Shown one piece after another: positions 18,794 through 26,436 of a stretch of DNA of 64,000 nucleotides. The DNA is taken from contig NZ_CP044532.1 of NCBI RefSeq assembly GCF_026427775.1, positions 4,030,001 to 4,094,000 of the forward strand. Reading direction: 5' to 3'. The translations under genes were made by a program, and so were the position numbers. The notes beneath the pieces were generated by a model. It made no database searches, was not told the DNA's origin, and worked only from the letters and a program-made list of their open reading frames with translations. Origin of the DNA: Arthrobacter sp. CDRTa11 (GTDB lineage Bacteria; Actinomycetota; Actinomycetes; Actinomycetales; Micrococcaceae). The stretch's first letter is position 1. The number at the start of each line of letters is the position of its first letter.

Positions 18794-18824
18794 AAACCCC
18801 GTCCCAACAGTCAGGACGGGGTTT
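18794..18824. terminator. Bidirectional terminator hairpin
   Basis: Perfect 11-bp arms AAACCCCGTCC and GGACGGGGTTT around a nine-base loop lie between convergent genes. A/T-rich stem ends on each side (GGAAA left, TTTTC right) allow termination in both directions. Confidence 0.8.
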
Positions 18825-18845
18825 TCTGCAGTCAGGCCAGGCTGA

Positions 18846-20255
18846 TTAGTGCCGGCCTTCGTTCCCTGCCGTTCGCCTTGCCTGGCGGATGCGGGTCATG
18901 GCCAAGGCCAATGCGCCTCCGAACAGCAGAACGAGGGCTGCCGTGACCAGCCAGAGGCGGTCGAAACCGGTGGCGGCCAGCTGCTGCTCAGTTGAAGTGC
19001 TGGGCGCGGTTGGGGCGGCCTCCGGCGACAAGGCCACCACAGTTGCGGAGGGGGCAACAGAAGTCTCTGGCGAAGGCGTCCCCGTGGCCTCTGGTGAGCG
19101 CACAACGTTCACTTCCGGCGTCGGCGTCACGGTGACCTCCGGCGTCGGCGTAACCGTAATTTCCGGCGTCGGCGTCGCCGTGCCAATGGGCTCGTCGCCG
19201 CAAGGCGCGGCTTCATGGCTCCAGTGGTGGATTTCTCCGGCCCCGGTGATATCGATGCTCTCGGCAATGATTTGACCCCGGAATGGGTTGTTGCGGTTAT
19301 AGTCCAGGGCGGAATCGGGAGCCAGCAACGTGCCGCTCATTTCGGTGGCCCCCACCAGGCGCAGGTTTTCCCAGCCCTGGAAGTTCCAGACAACCCAGGG
19401 GGCGAAGTATCGGTCAGAGACCGGATCGCCGTTGAAACGCAACCCTCCGACGTCGGCGGAACCGCCGGAGCTCACGTTGATGACCAGGCGAGTGGTGGCA
19501 CTCGGTGTGGCTCCGTCGAAGGTGACTGCCGTGGCGGCGGAGACATCGGCAGCGTTGACGTTCCAGACGTTGGTTTTTCCTTCCTGCAGGACCAGATGGA
19601 GTTCGCCGCTCCCCGTGGCAGCCACCATGGCGGTGCCATCCCCTGCTTCCAGGGCCGAATACTGCGTGGAGAGGCTCCGCAGACGGTCAAAGTAATCAGC
19701 CGGGAAAGCCCCGCTGAACGTTCCCGCAGCCGCTGTGTAGTCCGAAACGCTGTGCTGGCCGGCACCAAACTGTGACTTTACGTAGCGGTTGGCGTCATCC
19801 AGGATGAGCCGCCCATCTGCCGTAACACTCAAATCGGTTGTGTCTGCGATCTTGCCGAATCCTGCGTTCAGGTCCAGCCGCTGCCCGCTGGAGTAGTCAA
19901 CTGTTCCTCCCACCAGCAGCTGAGTGGCCGGGCTGGCGACCGTAGGCAGCGGGCTGCCGTCGGCGTTGTCCAGGAGGTTGTACAGGCCAAACCCTACGTT
20001 TCCGCCCGCTGCCAGGCTTCCCTCGATCTCACCGCCGGCTCCGGCTGCGCCAAGCATCGCATTGTCTTCCACCATCACCGTGAAGTTATGCGTCTCCGCC
20101 AGCGGGTTCAGGCAGGCAGTGGACCCAGACGTGGCGGAAGCTGCGACTGTGGTTCCCATCGCAACAGCGAGCAGAGCCGCTCCGCCGGCAATAGCGCCGG
20201 CGAATCCTGACACGGCCAGGTGTCTCCGGGCAGCGACTTTTCGAAATGTAGGCAT
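18846..20255 (-). CDS. Choice-of-anchor A family surface protein with LAxTG anchor
   Basis: A 469-residue secreted protein. It has an N-terminal signal region (RRHLAVSGFAGAIAGGAALL), then the choice-of-anchor A domain at about residues 48-345, recognised by NPLAETHNFTVMVEDNAML, EGSLAAGGNV, WNFQGWENLRLVGATEMSG and SALDYNRNNPFRGQIIAES. After it come an 8-residue repeat (TPTPEVTV-type, three copies, 24-bp DNA period near 19114-19185), a Thr/Pro/Ser-rich stalk, LAATG, a membrane helix and a basic tail. It should be wall-linked, probably by a class E sortase, and display the domain on a stalk. Ligand is unknown. No strong ribosome-binding site precedes the ATG. Confidence 0.87.
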   Translation of the reverse strand: MPTFRKVAARRHLAVSGFAGAIAGGAALLAVAMGTTVAASATSGSTACLNPLAETHNFTVMVEDNAMLGAAGAGGEIEGSLAAGGNVGFGLYNLLDNADGSPLPTVASPATQLLVGGTVDYSSGQRLDLNAGFGKIADTTDLSVTADGRLILDDANRYVKSQFGAGQHSVSDYTAAAGTFSGAFPADYFDRLRSLSTQYSALEAGDGTAMVAATGSGELHLVLQEGKTNVWNVNAADVSAATAVTFDGATPSATTRLVINVSSGGSADVGGLRFNGDPVSDRYFAPWVVWNFQGWENLRLVGATEMSGTLLAPDSALDYNRNNPFRGQIIAESIDITGAGEIHHWSHEAAPCGDEPIGTATPTPEITVTPTPEVTVTPTPEVNVVRSPEATGTPSPETSVAPSATVVALSPEAAPTAPSTSTEQQLAATGFDRLWLVTAALVLLFGGALALAMTRIRQARRTAGNEGRH

Positions 20256-20606
20256 CAGTAGGTGAGCTTTCTTTTGAACAGGGCAAGCCTCGGGGTGAAG
20301 CCTGACAGGTGTTTTAGGGCGCCAGGAATGACGGGAAGGTGGTCGTGGCAGCCACCACGGAACCCGCCGGCAACCGCCATGTTACTGATGAGTAGGAGCG
20401 CAAATGTTTGTTTTTGGGTTCTATTGAAATAGTTTTGGCCTTTGTTGATCGAATGTTGATCAAAAAATGCGCCCGCCGACACATACGGAGAACAGCCGGT
20501 AACCAAGCGCCCGGACACAGGAAAATCACTCGGCCGAAACACCGCGGCAATGTCGCCCGGCCATGCTTGGCCCTACGGGGATACAACGAGCAGGAGGCGG
20601 CTCATC
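20256..20606. other. Gene-free stretch between divergent genes
   Basis: No credible coding frame is seen. The stretch is locally AT-rich around 20400-20470 and contains an inverted repeat TTGATC-N7-GATCAA at 20445-20463, about 190 bp upstream of the surface protein start. It may hold that gene's promoter and a long leader. The plus-strand ribosome-binding site AGGAGG at 20592-20597 belongs to the small gene that follows. Confidence 0.5.
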
Positions 20607-20825
20607 ATGGAAGTACAAGCGGCACAATCTGTCCAAACCCAGTCAAGCGACATCAGGACTGGCGACCACATCGAGGCGTGGCACAACGGCAAGCTTTTTC
20701 ACAAGGGCCGGGTCACCGCCGTCGTACCTGTTTTGAATCTGTTCTGGATCCTGGACGCGAGGACCGGAACCCGCAGGCTCCTGGATCCGGAAGCACTGGA
20801 AATCGTCCGCGTGGAGCCCGGCTGA
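20607..20825 (+). CDS. Small hypothetical protein, 72 residues
   Basis: An ATG nine bases after a perfect AGGAGG opens a 72-codon frame. The product looks like a small beta-barrel: TGDHIEAWHNGKLFHKGRV, then LNLFWILDARTGTRRLLD and EIVRVEPG, a pattern reminiscent of an SH3-like or Tudor-like fold. The frame is open 19 codons further upstream without a better start. I do not recognise a family. It stands alone, followed by an imperfect inverted repeat. Confidence 0.75.
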   Translation: MEVQAAQSVQTQSSDIRTGDHIEAWHNGKLFHKGRVTAVVPVLNLFWILDARTGTRRLLDPEALEIVRVEPG

Positions 20826-20853
20826 CCCGCACTCCCACCAACCCCTCCCCCTC

Positions 20854-20922
20854 CCGGAGTTTTTGTCCAGATGTAGCGACTTCAACCCCTTTTAACTCGC
20901 CATATCTGGACGAAAACTCGGG
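20854..20922. repeat. Imperfect inverted repeat, about 26-bp arms
   Basis: The left arm (20854-20879, containing GAGTTTTTGTCCAGATGTAG) and right arm (20897-20922, containing CTGGACGAAAACTC) are reverse complements apart from about four mismatches, separated by 17 bases. It starts 29 bp after the small gene stop and may act as a terminator or be a dispersed REP-like palindrome. It differs in sequence from the repeats at 24869 and 43471. Confidence 0.75.
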
Positions 20923-20976
20923 GGTGGGCGGCATGTTCAGGGCTGCCCGGGAAGCGTAACGTCGGAAATAGGGGAT

Positions 20977-21849
20977 GTGGGTTTTCGACGAAAGAGGCGG
21001 ACAGTGAACCCGGATCAGACATCTGCCGGTCCCGGCGGGCCGGAGGCACCGTTCGACGGCGGCCCCGGGTTCCCGGACGACCCCGCCGAGGGCGCCCGGC
21101 GGCTTCAGGAATTTGTGATGGAGAGCCCCGACGTGGGACTTTTCCTTACGGAACTGGCCACCATGGCCGCATCCGCCCTCTCCACCCAGGACAATCCGGT
21201 GGCGTGCGGCGTGACGGTCCTCCGGGAGCGGAAGCCCAGGGTGGCCGCCAGCAGTGATGCCCGGGCGCAGTCACTTGACGAAACGCAGAACGGCTTTGGC
21301 GACGGCCCCTGCCTGACCGCGCTGCGGCAGGAAAGCAGCGTCCTGGTTCCTGAGCTCCTCGGCGAGACGCGCTGGCCGGACTATACCCGTGCCGCTGTGC
21401 AGCAGGGCATCCGGTCCATTCTTGCCGTGCCGCTCGAGTTGGCAGGCGAGGCAGAAGGCGTGGTGAACCTTTACTCCGGCCAGCCCGGCGGTTTCTTGGA
21501 GGAGGACGTGCGGACAGCCGCCAACTTCGTGGCCAACGCATCACGTTCGCTGCGCCTGGCCCTGCGGATGGCTCGCCTGCGCGATGTCCGCGACGACCTC
21601 ATGGCAGCAGTCCAGTCCCGGACCGCGATCGACATGGCCGTGGGCGCAATCATGGCGCAGAACCACTGCAGCCAGGCGGAGGCCTTCCAGATACTCAACC
21701 GGGCCTCCAACACCCGCAACGTCAAACTGCGCGATATTGCGTCCACTGTCATCTCGTCCATCGGCAGGAAGTCCAACGGCGGCTCTTCCAACGGTGGGTC
21801 ACCGAACGGCGGGTCACCGAATGGCGGCCCCGGGACGAAGACGCGCTGA
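20977..21849 (+). CDS. GAF-ANTAR domain regulator
   Basis: A 290-residue predicted RNA-binding antiterminator. Residues about 45-205 form a GAF sensor domain (PVACGVTVLRERKPRVAASS, GDGPCLTALRQESSVLVPE, SILAVPLELAGEAEGVVNLY). Residues about 210-265 form an ANTAR domain (LMAAVQSRTAIDMAVGAIMA, CSQAEAFQILNRAS). The C-terminus is an unusual Asn-Gly-Gly-Ser repeat (five NGG units). ANTAR proteins bind paired hexaloop hairpins in nascent RNA; no such target was recognised nearby. GTG at 20977 is used; GTG at 21004 behind AGAGGCGG is a good alternative. A paralogue lies at about 25 kb. Confidence 0.88.
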   Translation: MGFRRKRRTVNPDQTSAGPGGPEAPFDGGPGFPDDPAEGARRLQEFVMESPDVGLFLTELATMAASALSTQDNPVACGVTVLRERKPRVAASSDARAQSLDETQNGFGDGPCLTALRQESSVLVPELLGETRWPDYTRAAVQQGIRSILAVPLELAGEAEGVVNLYSGQPGGFLEEDVRTAANFVANASRSLRLALRMARLRDVRDDLMAAVQSRTAIDMAVGAIMAQNHCSQAEAFQILNRASNTRNVKLRDIASTVISSIGRKSNGGSSNGGSPNGGSPNGGPGTKTR

Positions 21850-21858
21850 TCCGGTTAC

Positions 21859-23034
21859 TCAGGAAGCAGGCCTGAGCGCCGGCACCACCGTGACCGATCC
21901 CAGGTTCGGCAGGCTGCTCCGGGCAGCCTGCTCCAGCCTGGACACGGAGTCCGCGAAGTCCTCCAGCAGCACGGCGTTATCCGCCGGAACCGTGATTTCG
22001 GCGTGCAGCCGGTGACCGCTCCAGCGCAGCCGGCCCGAGCTGCCCTGAGGTGCAAGGTCATGGACCAGGCGTTCAAGGCTGTCAGAGAGCGCGGGATCCA
22101 CACCGTCCATCAGGCGGCGCCCCACATCCCGGACCGTCCCCCACAGGAGTACGGCTATTGCGGCGGAGATCAGCAGGCCAACAGTCGGGTCCGCGAGCGG
22201 GAATCCCAGCCAGATGCCGATCACCCCTGCCACCACGGCCAGTGAGGTGAAACCGTCGGTCCGCGCATGGACGCCATCGGCCACCAACGCCGCGGAGCCA
22301 ATCCTCCGGCCCACCCTGATCCGGTACATTGCCACCAGCTCGTTGCCTGCAAAGCCCACCAGCCCCGCGGCCAGGACCCAGCCCAGGTTCTGGACGGGCT
22401 GGGGCTCAAAGAACCGCCGGATGGATTCGACGCCAGCCACTACTGCCGAGAGAGCGATCATTGCCACAATGAACAGCCCCGCCAGGTCCTCGGCCTTGCC
22501 GAAGCCGTACGGGTACGTGCGAGTCGCGGGCCTGCGTCCGAGCAGGAACGCGATCCATAGCGGGACGGCCGTCAGCGCATCGGAGAAGTTGTGGACGGTG
22601 TCGGCGAGCAGGGCCACCGATCCGCTGATAAGCACGATGGCCAGCTGGAAGAGTGACGTGGCGCCGAGGCCCAGGAGCGACACCTTCACGGCACGGATCC
22701 CCATGGCGCTGGATTCCAGGGCGTCGTCCAGGGAATCTGCGGAGTCGTGGGAATGCGGGACGAACAGCTCGCGCAGCCAGCCCTTCAGCCCGGTGCCATG
22801 CTGATGGTCGTGGGGGTGGTGGCTGTGGGTGTGAGTGGCGCCCTCATGCGGGTGGTGATCGTGCGCGTGGTGAGTGCCGCCGTCGTGCGGGTGATCATGG
22901 CCGCCGCTGTCGTGCGTGTGGTGAGCGTCGCCGTCGTGCGGGTGATCATGGCCGCCGCTGTCGTGCGTGTGGTGAGCGTCGCCGTCGTGCGGGTGATCAT
23001 GGCCGCCTCCGGCGGAAGGTGCCTGCTTACTCAT
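21859..23034 (-). CDS. Cation diffusion facilitator metal exporter with His-rich N-terminus
   Basis: A 391-residue CDF exporter, probably for Zn2+ or a similar divalent ion. The first 110 residues are a cytoplasmic His/Asp-rich sensor tail with three 17-residue repeats (HDHPHDGDAHHTHDSGG type). Six membrane helices follow. The metal site in helix 2 is ALLADTVHNFSDALTA (HxxxD) and in helix 5 ALVADGVHARTDGFTS (HxxxD), with a C-terminal cytoplasmic domain. The ATG at 23034 follows AGGAGG inside the 3' end of the ArsR gene, giving an eight-base overlap, so the two are coupled. Control is likely by that ArsR protein. Confidence 0.92.
   Translation of the reverse strand: MSKQAPSAGGGHDHPHDGDAHHTHDSGGHDHPHDGDAHHTHDSGGHDHPHDGGTHHAHDHHPHEGATHTHSHHPHDHQHGTGLKGWLRELFVPHSHDSADSLDDALESSAMGIRAVKVSLLGLGATSLFQLAIVLISGSVALLADTVHNFSDALTAVPLWIAFLLGRRPATRTYPYGFGKAEDLAGLFIVAMIALSAVVAGVESIRRFFEPQPVQNLGWVLAAGLVGFAGNELVAMYRIRVGRRIGSAALVADGVHARTDGFTSLAVVAGVIGIWLGFPLADPTVGLLISAAIAVLLWGTVRDVGRRLMDGVDPALSDSLERLVHDLAPQGSSGRLRWSGHRLHAEITVPADNAVLLEDFADSVSRLEQAARSSLPNLGSVTVVPALRPAS
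22852..23004 (-). repeat. 51-bp tandem repeat encoding His-rich units
   Basis: Three head-to-tail units of 51 bp, the first two near-identical in DNA and the third degenerate, encode the His/Asp repeats of the metal exporter's N-terminal tail. Near-identity at the nucleotide level points to recent duplication and possible copy-number variation. Confidence 0.85.
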
Positions 23035-23422
23035 GGCCGGCCTCCTGTGAGCGATGCGGCGTGGTTTCATGAGGCACGGTCCCATGATGCGGCGCCGTGC
23101 CCAGGGCGTGTTCGGCCTGGTGGATGGCATCGGCGACGAGCTGCCAGGCATGGCCGTCCTGCAGCCTGTAGTAGACCTTGGTTCCCTCCTGGCGCGTCGA
23201 AACCATCCGGGCCAGCCGCATTTTGGCCAGATGCTGCGATACGGCGGCGGCCGATTTCCCCGCCTTTTCAGCGAGGGTGTTAACGGGCAACTCGCCGCCT
23301 TGCCGGAGTGCCAGAATCAGCCGCACCCGTGTGGCGTCGGCCAGCATCGCGAACACTTCCACGGCCAGTTCGACGTATTGGCTGTCCGGAGTCAGTCCGC
23401 ATGCCTTCGTATCTGCATTCAT
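23027..23422 (-). CDS. ArsR/SmtB family metal-sensing repressor
   Basis: A 131-residue winged-helix repressor: MLADATRVRLILALRQG, LAEKAGKSAAAVSQHLAKM (recognition helix) and TRQEGTKVYYRL are the family landmarks. The C-terminal tail is His-rich (HHGTVPHETTPHRSQEAGHE), suggesting a carboxy-terminal metal site as in zinc/nickel sensors of the NmtR/KmtR type. The gene overlaps the CDF exporter start and has a perfect inverted repeat across its own start codon, so autoregulation of the operon is likely. The metal is not determined. Confidence 0.9.
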   Translation of the reverse strand: MNADTKACGLTPDSQYVELAVEVFAMLADATRVRLILALRQGGELPVNTLAEKAGKSAAAVSQHLAKMRLARMVSTRQEGTKVYYRLQDGHAWQLVADAIHQAEHALGTAPHHGTVPHETTPHRSQEAGHE

Positions 23423-23432
23423 ACGCAGATAC
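23409..23432. promoter_or_regulatory. Inverted-repeat operator over the ArsR start codon
   Basis: Perfect 8-bp arms GTATCTGC and GCAGATAC separated by eight bases straddle the ATG at 23420-23422. Size and symmetry fit an ArsR/SmtB dimer site controlling the arsR-CDF operon. Confidence 0.65.
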
Positions 23433-23472
23433 TTTCATAGTGGCGGCAATCCTTCAAATGCCCCGCATACCT

Positions 23473-23715
23473 CTACTGGGGCCCCTCCTCGTCGTCGTCC
23501 TGGTCCTCGATGTATTCATCGGCGTCAGCCGGGACGCGCCTCGTGGGGTCAAGGGCATCACGGACGGCGTCGGGATCGGTGTCATCCGCGAACGGTTCGG
23601 ACTCCCGCCATTCTTCCGCGTGGGCTGGATTGTTCCCCTTGACCATCCCGTCGGTTTCCTGCTTCATCTTGTCGTCCAGGCCGGGTCCATGCGCAGTCTC
23701 TCCGCGTTCTGCCAT
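23473..23715 (-). CDS. Small acidic disordered protein, 80 residues
   Basis: An ATG behind a GGAAGGAG site encodes an 80-residue, very acidic protein without hydrophobic core: MAERGETAHGPGLDDKMKQE at the start, HAEEWRESEPFADDTDPDAV in the middle and DEYIEDQDDDEEGPQ at the end. Proteins of this look are common beside stress genes in Arthrobacter-type genomes, but I know no function. It lies 27 bp downstream of the Hsp20 gene on the same strand, so the two are probably co-transcribed. Confidence 0.7.
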   Translation of the reverse strand: MAERGETAHGPGLDDKMKQETDGMVKGNNPAHAEEWRESEPFADDTDPDAVRDALDPTRRVPADADEYIEDQDDDEEGPQ

Positions 23716-23742
23716 GACTGACTCCTTCCCTTGCTGGGGTGC

Positions 23743-24357
23743 TTACATGGGGTCGGTGGTGGTGCCGGAAGTGGTACCAGTGCTGTAGCCGCTGCCAGTG
23801 CCGGTTGTGCCTGTGCCCGTTGCATTTCCCGTGCCAGTGGTGCCCGCGCCGGTTGTACCGGTGCCGCTGGTGCCTGTACCGGAAGCGCCACCCATGCCGC
23901 CTGCGCTGCCCATGCCGCTCGAGGTCCCTGCGTTTGAGGTCCCTGCGTTTGCGCGCGAAACGCGGATTTTCCGTGATGCGGTGGTGGTCTCATCCGGGAC
24001 GGGCACCCGGACTTCAAGGACGCCGTCGGTATAGGAAGCGTGGATGTCGCTCTCATTGACCGGGCCTGGGAGGGCTACCGTGCGGGAGAAGGTGCCGTAG
24101 CGGAACTCGGAGCGGTATCCCCGCTTGTCCCTGTGCTCGGACTTTTCCTCGTGCCTCACTTCGATCCTCAGGTCACTGCCGATAAGCGTGATGTCAACGT
24201 CCTTGTCAGGATCGATGCCGGGAACTTCGGCTTTGACAACCATGTCCCCGCCGTCGCGGTATTCCTCCACCCGGAGCCAGGGACCCATGTCCCCCTCCAG
24301 GAACCGGCGCAGCGGCTCCGCGATGTCAGAGCCTGCCCGGCGGATGATGCTGTTCAT
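23743..24357 (-). CDS. Hsp20/alpha-crystallin small heat-shock protein with Gly/Thr-rich tail
   Basis: A 204-residue small heat-shock protein. The alpha-crystallin domain covers about residues 35-130 (GGDMVVKAEVPGIDPDKDVD, RSEFRYGTFSRTVALPG, ASYTDGVLEVRVPVPDE). The last 70 residues are a low-complexity Gly/Thr/Ser tail with GTGTTGTG-type repeats, unusual for the family, which normally ends shortly after an IxI motif. AAGGAG lies nine bases before the ATG at 24357, which decides the start over the ATG at 24366. A holdase chaperone role is expected; what the tail does is unknown. Confidence 0.88.
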   Translation of the reverse strand: MNSIIRRAGSDIAEPLRRFLEGDMGPWLRVEEYRDGGDMVVKAEVPGIDPDKDVDITLIGSDLRIEVRHEEKSEHRDKRGYRSEFRYGTFSRTVALPGPVNESDIHASYTDGVLEVRVPVPDETTTASRKIRVSRANAGTSNAGTSSGMGSAGGMGGASGTGTSGTGTTGAGTTGTGNATGTGTTGTGSGYSTGTTSGTTTDPM

Positions 24358-24558
24358 TATGCCCATCTCCTTGTCTACTGCCCGATCCCTTCGGCAGCCG
24401 ACGCAACCCGGGGAACGGGGTCGGATTTCCGGCAATTTCACGATACTTCCGCCCGGGTCATCTTGTTAAGGGCCTCCGGGAATATCTGCGGCCCATGCCC
24501 GGTTGCGTAGTGAGCCCGAACATTTCGGGGACCGAAAACACAAGGAGAAGGCCGAAAA

Positions 24559-24858
24559 ATGTCAGTCGACTACGATGCTCCGCGCTTGGCGCCCGAGGAT
24601 GAGTCGAACGAGCCCCTGGATGTGCTGAAGACCGAGAAAAGTGCCACTCGAGGCGCTGTACCGGACTTGGACGAGGCGGACCTGGCGGACAGCTTTGAGC
24701 TGCCCGGTGCTGATCTTTCCAACGAGGAACTGCTGGTCCACGTGATCCCGGTCCAGTCCGACGAGTTCACCTGTATGTCCTGCTTCCTGGTCCACCACCG
24801 CAGCCAGCTGGCCCGCGAGAAGGACGGCAAGAAGTACTGCAAGGAGTGCGAGGGCTAG
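24559..24858 (+). CDS. DUF4193 family protein
   Basis: A 99-residue protein with an acidic N-terminal half and a C-terminal zinc-ribbon-like pair of cysteine motifs (FTCMSCFLVHHRSQLA and YCKECEG). The segment EADLADSFELPGADLSNEEL is the hallmark of actinobacterial DUF4193. Function is not established in the family. The ATG follows AAGGAGAAGG. A large palindromic repeat starts 10 bp after its stop. Confidence 0.92.
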   Translation: MSVDYDAPRLAPEDESNEPLDVLKTEKSATRGAVPDLDEADLADSFELPGADLSNEELLVHVIPVQSDEFTCMSCFLVHHRSQLAREKDGKKYCKECEG

Positions 24859-24868
24859 GCACTATGGC

Positions 24869-24936
24869 ACCCAACTAGGTAGCGCCAACTGTCGCTATGA
24901 GCCCTCATAACGACAGATAGGGCTACCCAGTTGGGT
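24869..24936. repeat. Palindromic repeat, 32-bp arms (family A)
   Basis: Arms at 24869-24900 and 24905-24936 pair at 27 of 32 positions around a GCCC loop and begin with ACCCAACTAGGTAGC / end with the complementary GCTACCCAGTTGGGT. The same core (CCAACTGGGTAGC...TGTCGTT) recurs in the palindrome at 43471-43518, so this is a dispersed repeat family. Lying between the convergent ends of two genes, it may also terminate transcription. Confidence 0.82.
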
Positions 24937-24949
24937 AAGGACAGCCCGG

Positions 24950-25696
24950 CTACTCGTCGAAGAAGGTGACAACCTCTGAACTCCGGCTGATGGAGGCGAT
25001 GACGCCGGTAGCGACGTCGTGCAGTTTCATGTTGCGGGTGCTGGAGGCCCGGACCAGCACCTTGAACGCCTCATCCTGGCTGCATCTGTTCTGGGCCATA
25101 ATGGCGCCGGTTGCCAGGTCGATCACGGTGCGGGACTGCATGGCTGCAGTCATGTTTTCCTTGGTGTCCTGCAACTGGCCCATCCGCAGGGCCAGCCGCA
25201 GGCCCTTGGACGCCTGTTCACAAAAAGCTTCGACGGCGGCGATGCTCTCAACCGTAAACGCATGGGTCCGCTGGCTGTACAGGTTCAGGGCACCCCGGGT
25301 CTCGCCCTCCAGTGGAAGCGGCACGCTCAGGAGGGACTCCGTTCCCTGGCCGACAACAGCCCGGACATAGCCGGGCCACCGGGTCTCAAGGCTGAGGTCA
25401 GGAACATGCACAGTGACCATCTCGCGCATGGCGGTAAGGCACGGCCCGTCACCGTACTTGTTCTGCAGCTCGTCCATCAGCCGGGCGCAGGGATTGCTGC
25501 TGGCGACCGTGGTGGCCTTCTTCCTTCTGATGAGGGTAATTCCGCAGAAGACTTCGTGGTCCGGGACACTGAGCCGCTCGCCGGAGTACACGGCCAGATC
25601 CTGCAGGAACTGCTCCACGTCGGGGTTGTCCAGCACCAGGTCCTGAAGATGCGGAGCAACGTCAGGGAAAGATTCTTCTACGATTTCAGCGGCCAC
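24950..25696 (-). CDS. GAF-ANTAR domain regulator (second copy)
   Basis: A 248-residue paralogue of the regulator at 21 kb. GAF: VFCGITLIRRKKATTVASS, YGDGPCLTAMREMVTVHVPD, SLLSVPLPLEGETRGALNLY. ANTAR: MTAAMQSRTVIDLATGAIMA, CSQDEAFKVLVRASSTRNMK. It lacks the Asn-Gly-Ser tail of the first copy. A GTG at 25696 is chosen because AGGAG lies nine bases upstream; the frame continues to an ATG at 25762 that would add 22 residues. The expected role is RNA antitermination in response to a small-molecule or redox signal. No target hairpins were recognised. Confidence 0.87.
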   Translation of the reverse strand: MAAEIVEESFPDVAPHLQDLVLDNPDVEQFLQDLAVYSGERLSVPDHEVFCGITLIRRKKATTVASSNPCARLMDELQNKYGDGPCLTAMREMVTVHVPDLSLETRWPGYVRAVVGQGTESLLSVPLPLEGETRGALNLYSQRTHAFTVESIAAVEAFCEQASKGLRLALRMGQLQDTKENMTAAMQSRTVIDLATGAIMAQNRCSQDEAFKVLVRASSTRNMKLHDVATGVIASISRSSEVVTFFDE

Positions 25697-25916
25697 GAAG
25701 TGCTTCTCCTCTCGAAAGCTGAAACCAGCACAATCTGGTATCAGCCACGCAGGGTCCGCCATCTAATTAACGGTCCTCCAAGAGTATCCACTTCGCCCGT
25801 AGTGGGCGAGGGCACCCTGACATCCGGAACGGACAAGAGTGTTTGGAGGTGCCCCTCGAGGGGTAAGGGCAGTGAAAACGGCCGAGACCTCCAACCGCAG
25901 GCCAAAGGAGGATTAC

Positions 25917-26276
25917 ATGGCACCCGCGCCTCCTGCACTGACGCAAGGGAGCTTCAACCTGATAACCGGCCTCTGGCCCCTGGTTCACATGCGCAGCTTC
26001 GAGGCCGTAAGCGGGCCCAAGACCGACAAGTGGCTGGTCCGCACTGTTTCCGGTTTGCTGGTCACTGTTGGAATCGTCCAGCTGGGAAGTTCCAACAGCC
26101 CCGACGGCGTCAGGCAAGCCAGGCGCCTGGGCATCGGCACTGCTGCCACGCTCGCCGCCATCGACCTGATCTACGGTGGGACAGGCAGAATCAGCAAAAT
26201 CTACCTCCTGGATGCCGCCGTCGAACTGATGTGGATCCGCCGCTGGCAACGGCAGCGGAAAACTTCCCAGCGCTAA
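25917..26276 (+). CDS. Small membrane protein, 119 residues, unknown family
   Basis: The ATG at 25917 has AAGGAGG five bases upstream, so it is preferred to the open frame reaching 25839. The product has two or three hydrophobic segments (WLVRTVSGLLVTVGIVQLG, ATLAAIDLIYGGTG) and a basic end (MWIRRWQRQRKTSQR). The pattern NLITGLWPLVHMRSFEAVSG at the start is polar-amphipathic. I recognise similar hypothetical membrane proteins in actinobacteria but no function. It stands alone. Confidence 0.75.
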   Translation: MAPAPPALTQGSFNLITGLWPLVHMRSFEAVSGPKTDKWLVRTVSGLLVTVGIVQLGSSNSPDGVRQARRLGIGTAATLAAIDLIYGGTGRISKIYLLDAAVELMWIRRWQRQRKTSQR

Positions 26277-26398
26277 CTGGCCGCCGGACGTCCTGAGCAG
26301 CCAAAAAACTACTTCCGAGTAAGCGGTTTCCCACTTATCGTTAAACGAATGGCATGGCTGGGGAGCCGGGCGCACTGGTGCGTCGTTAGTAGGCAACC

Positions 26399-26418
26399 CC
26401 GAGGCCATTCCGCCTCGG
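26399..26418 (+). other. Short hairpin in the leader of the YegP-like gene
   Basis: CCGAGGC/GCCTCGG arms with a six-base loop end 18 bp before the ATG at 26437. The hairpin lies close to the ribosome-binding site and could modulate translation or terminate upstream transcription; there is no T-run. Confidence 0.35.
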
Positions 26419-26436
26419 ATGGTAATTAGGGGAACC

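Noticed and set aside
25019..26296. 425-residue plus-strand frame across the second GAF-ANTAR gene
   Set aside because: Low-complexity, no ribosome-binding site, spans two real genes in other frames or strands.
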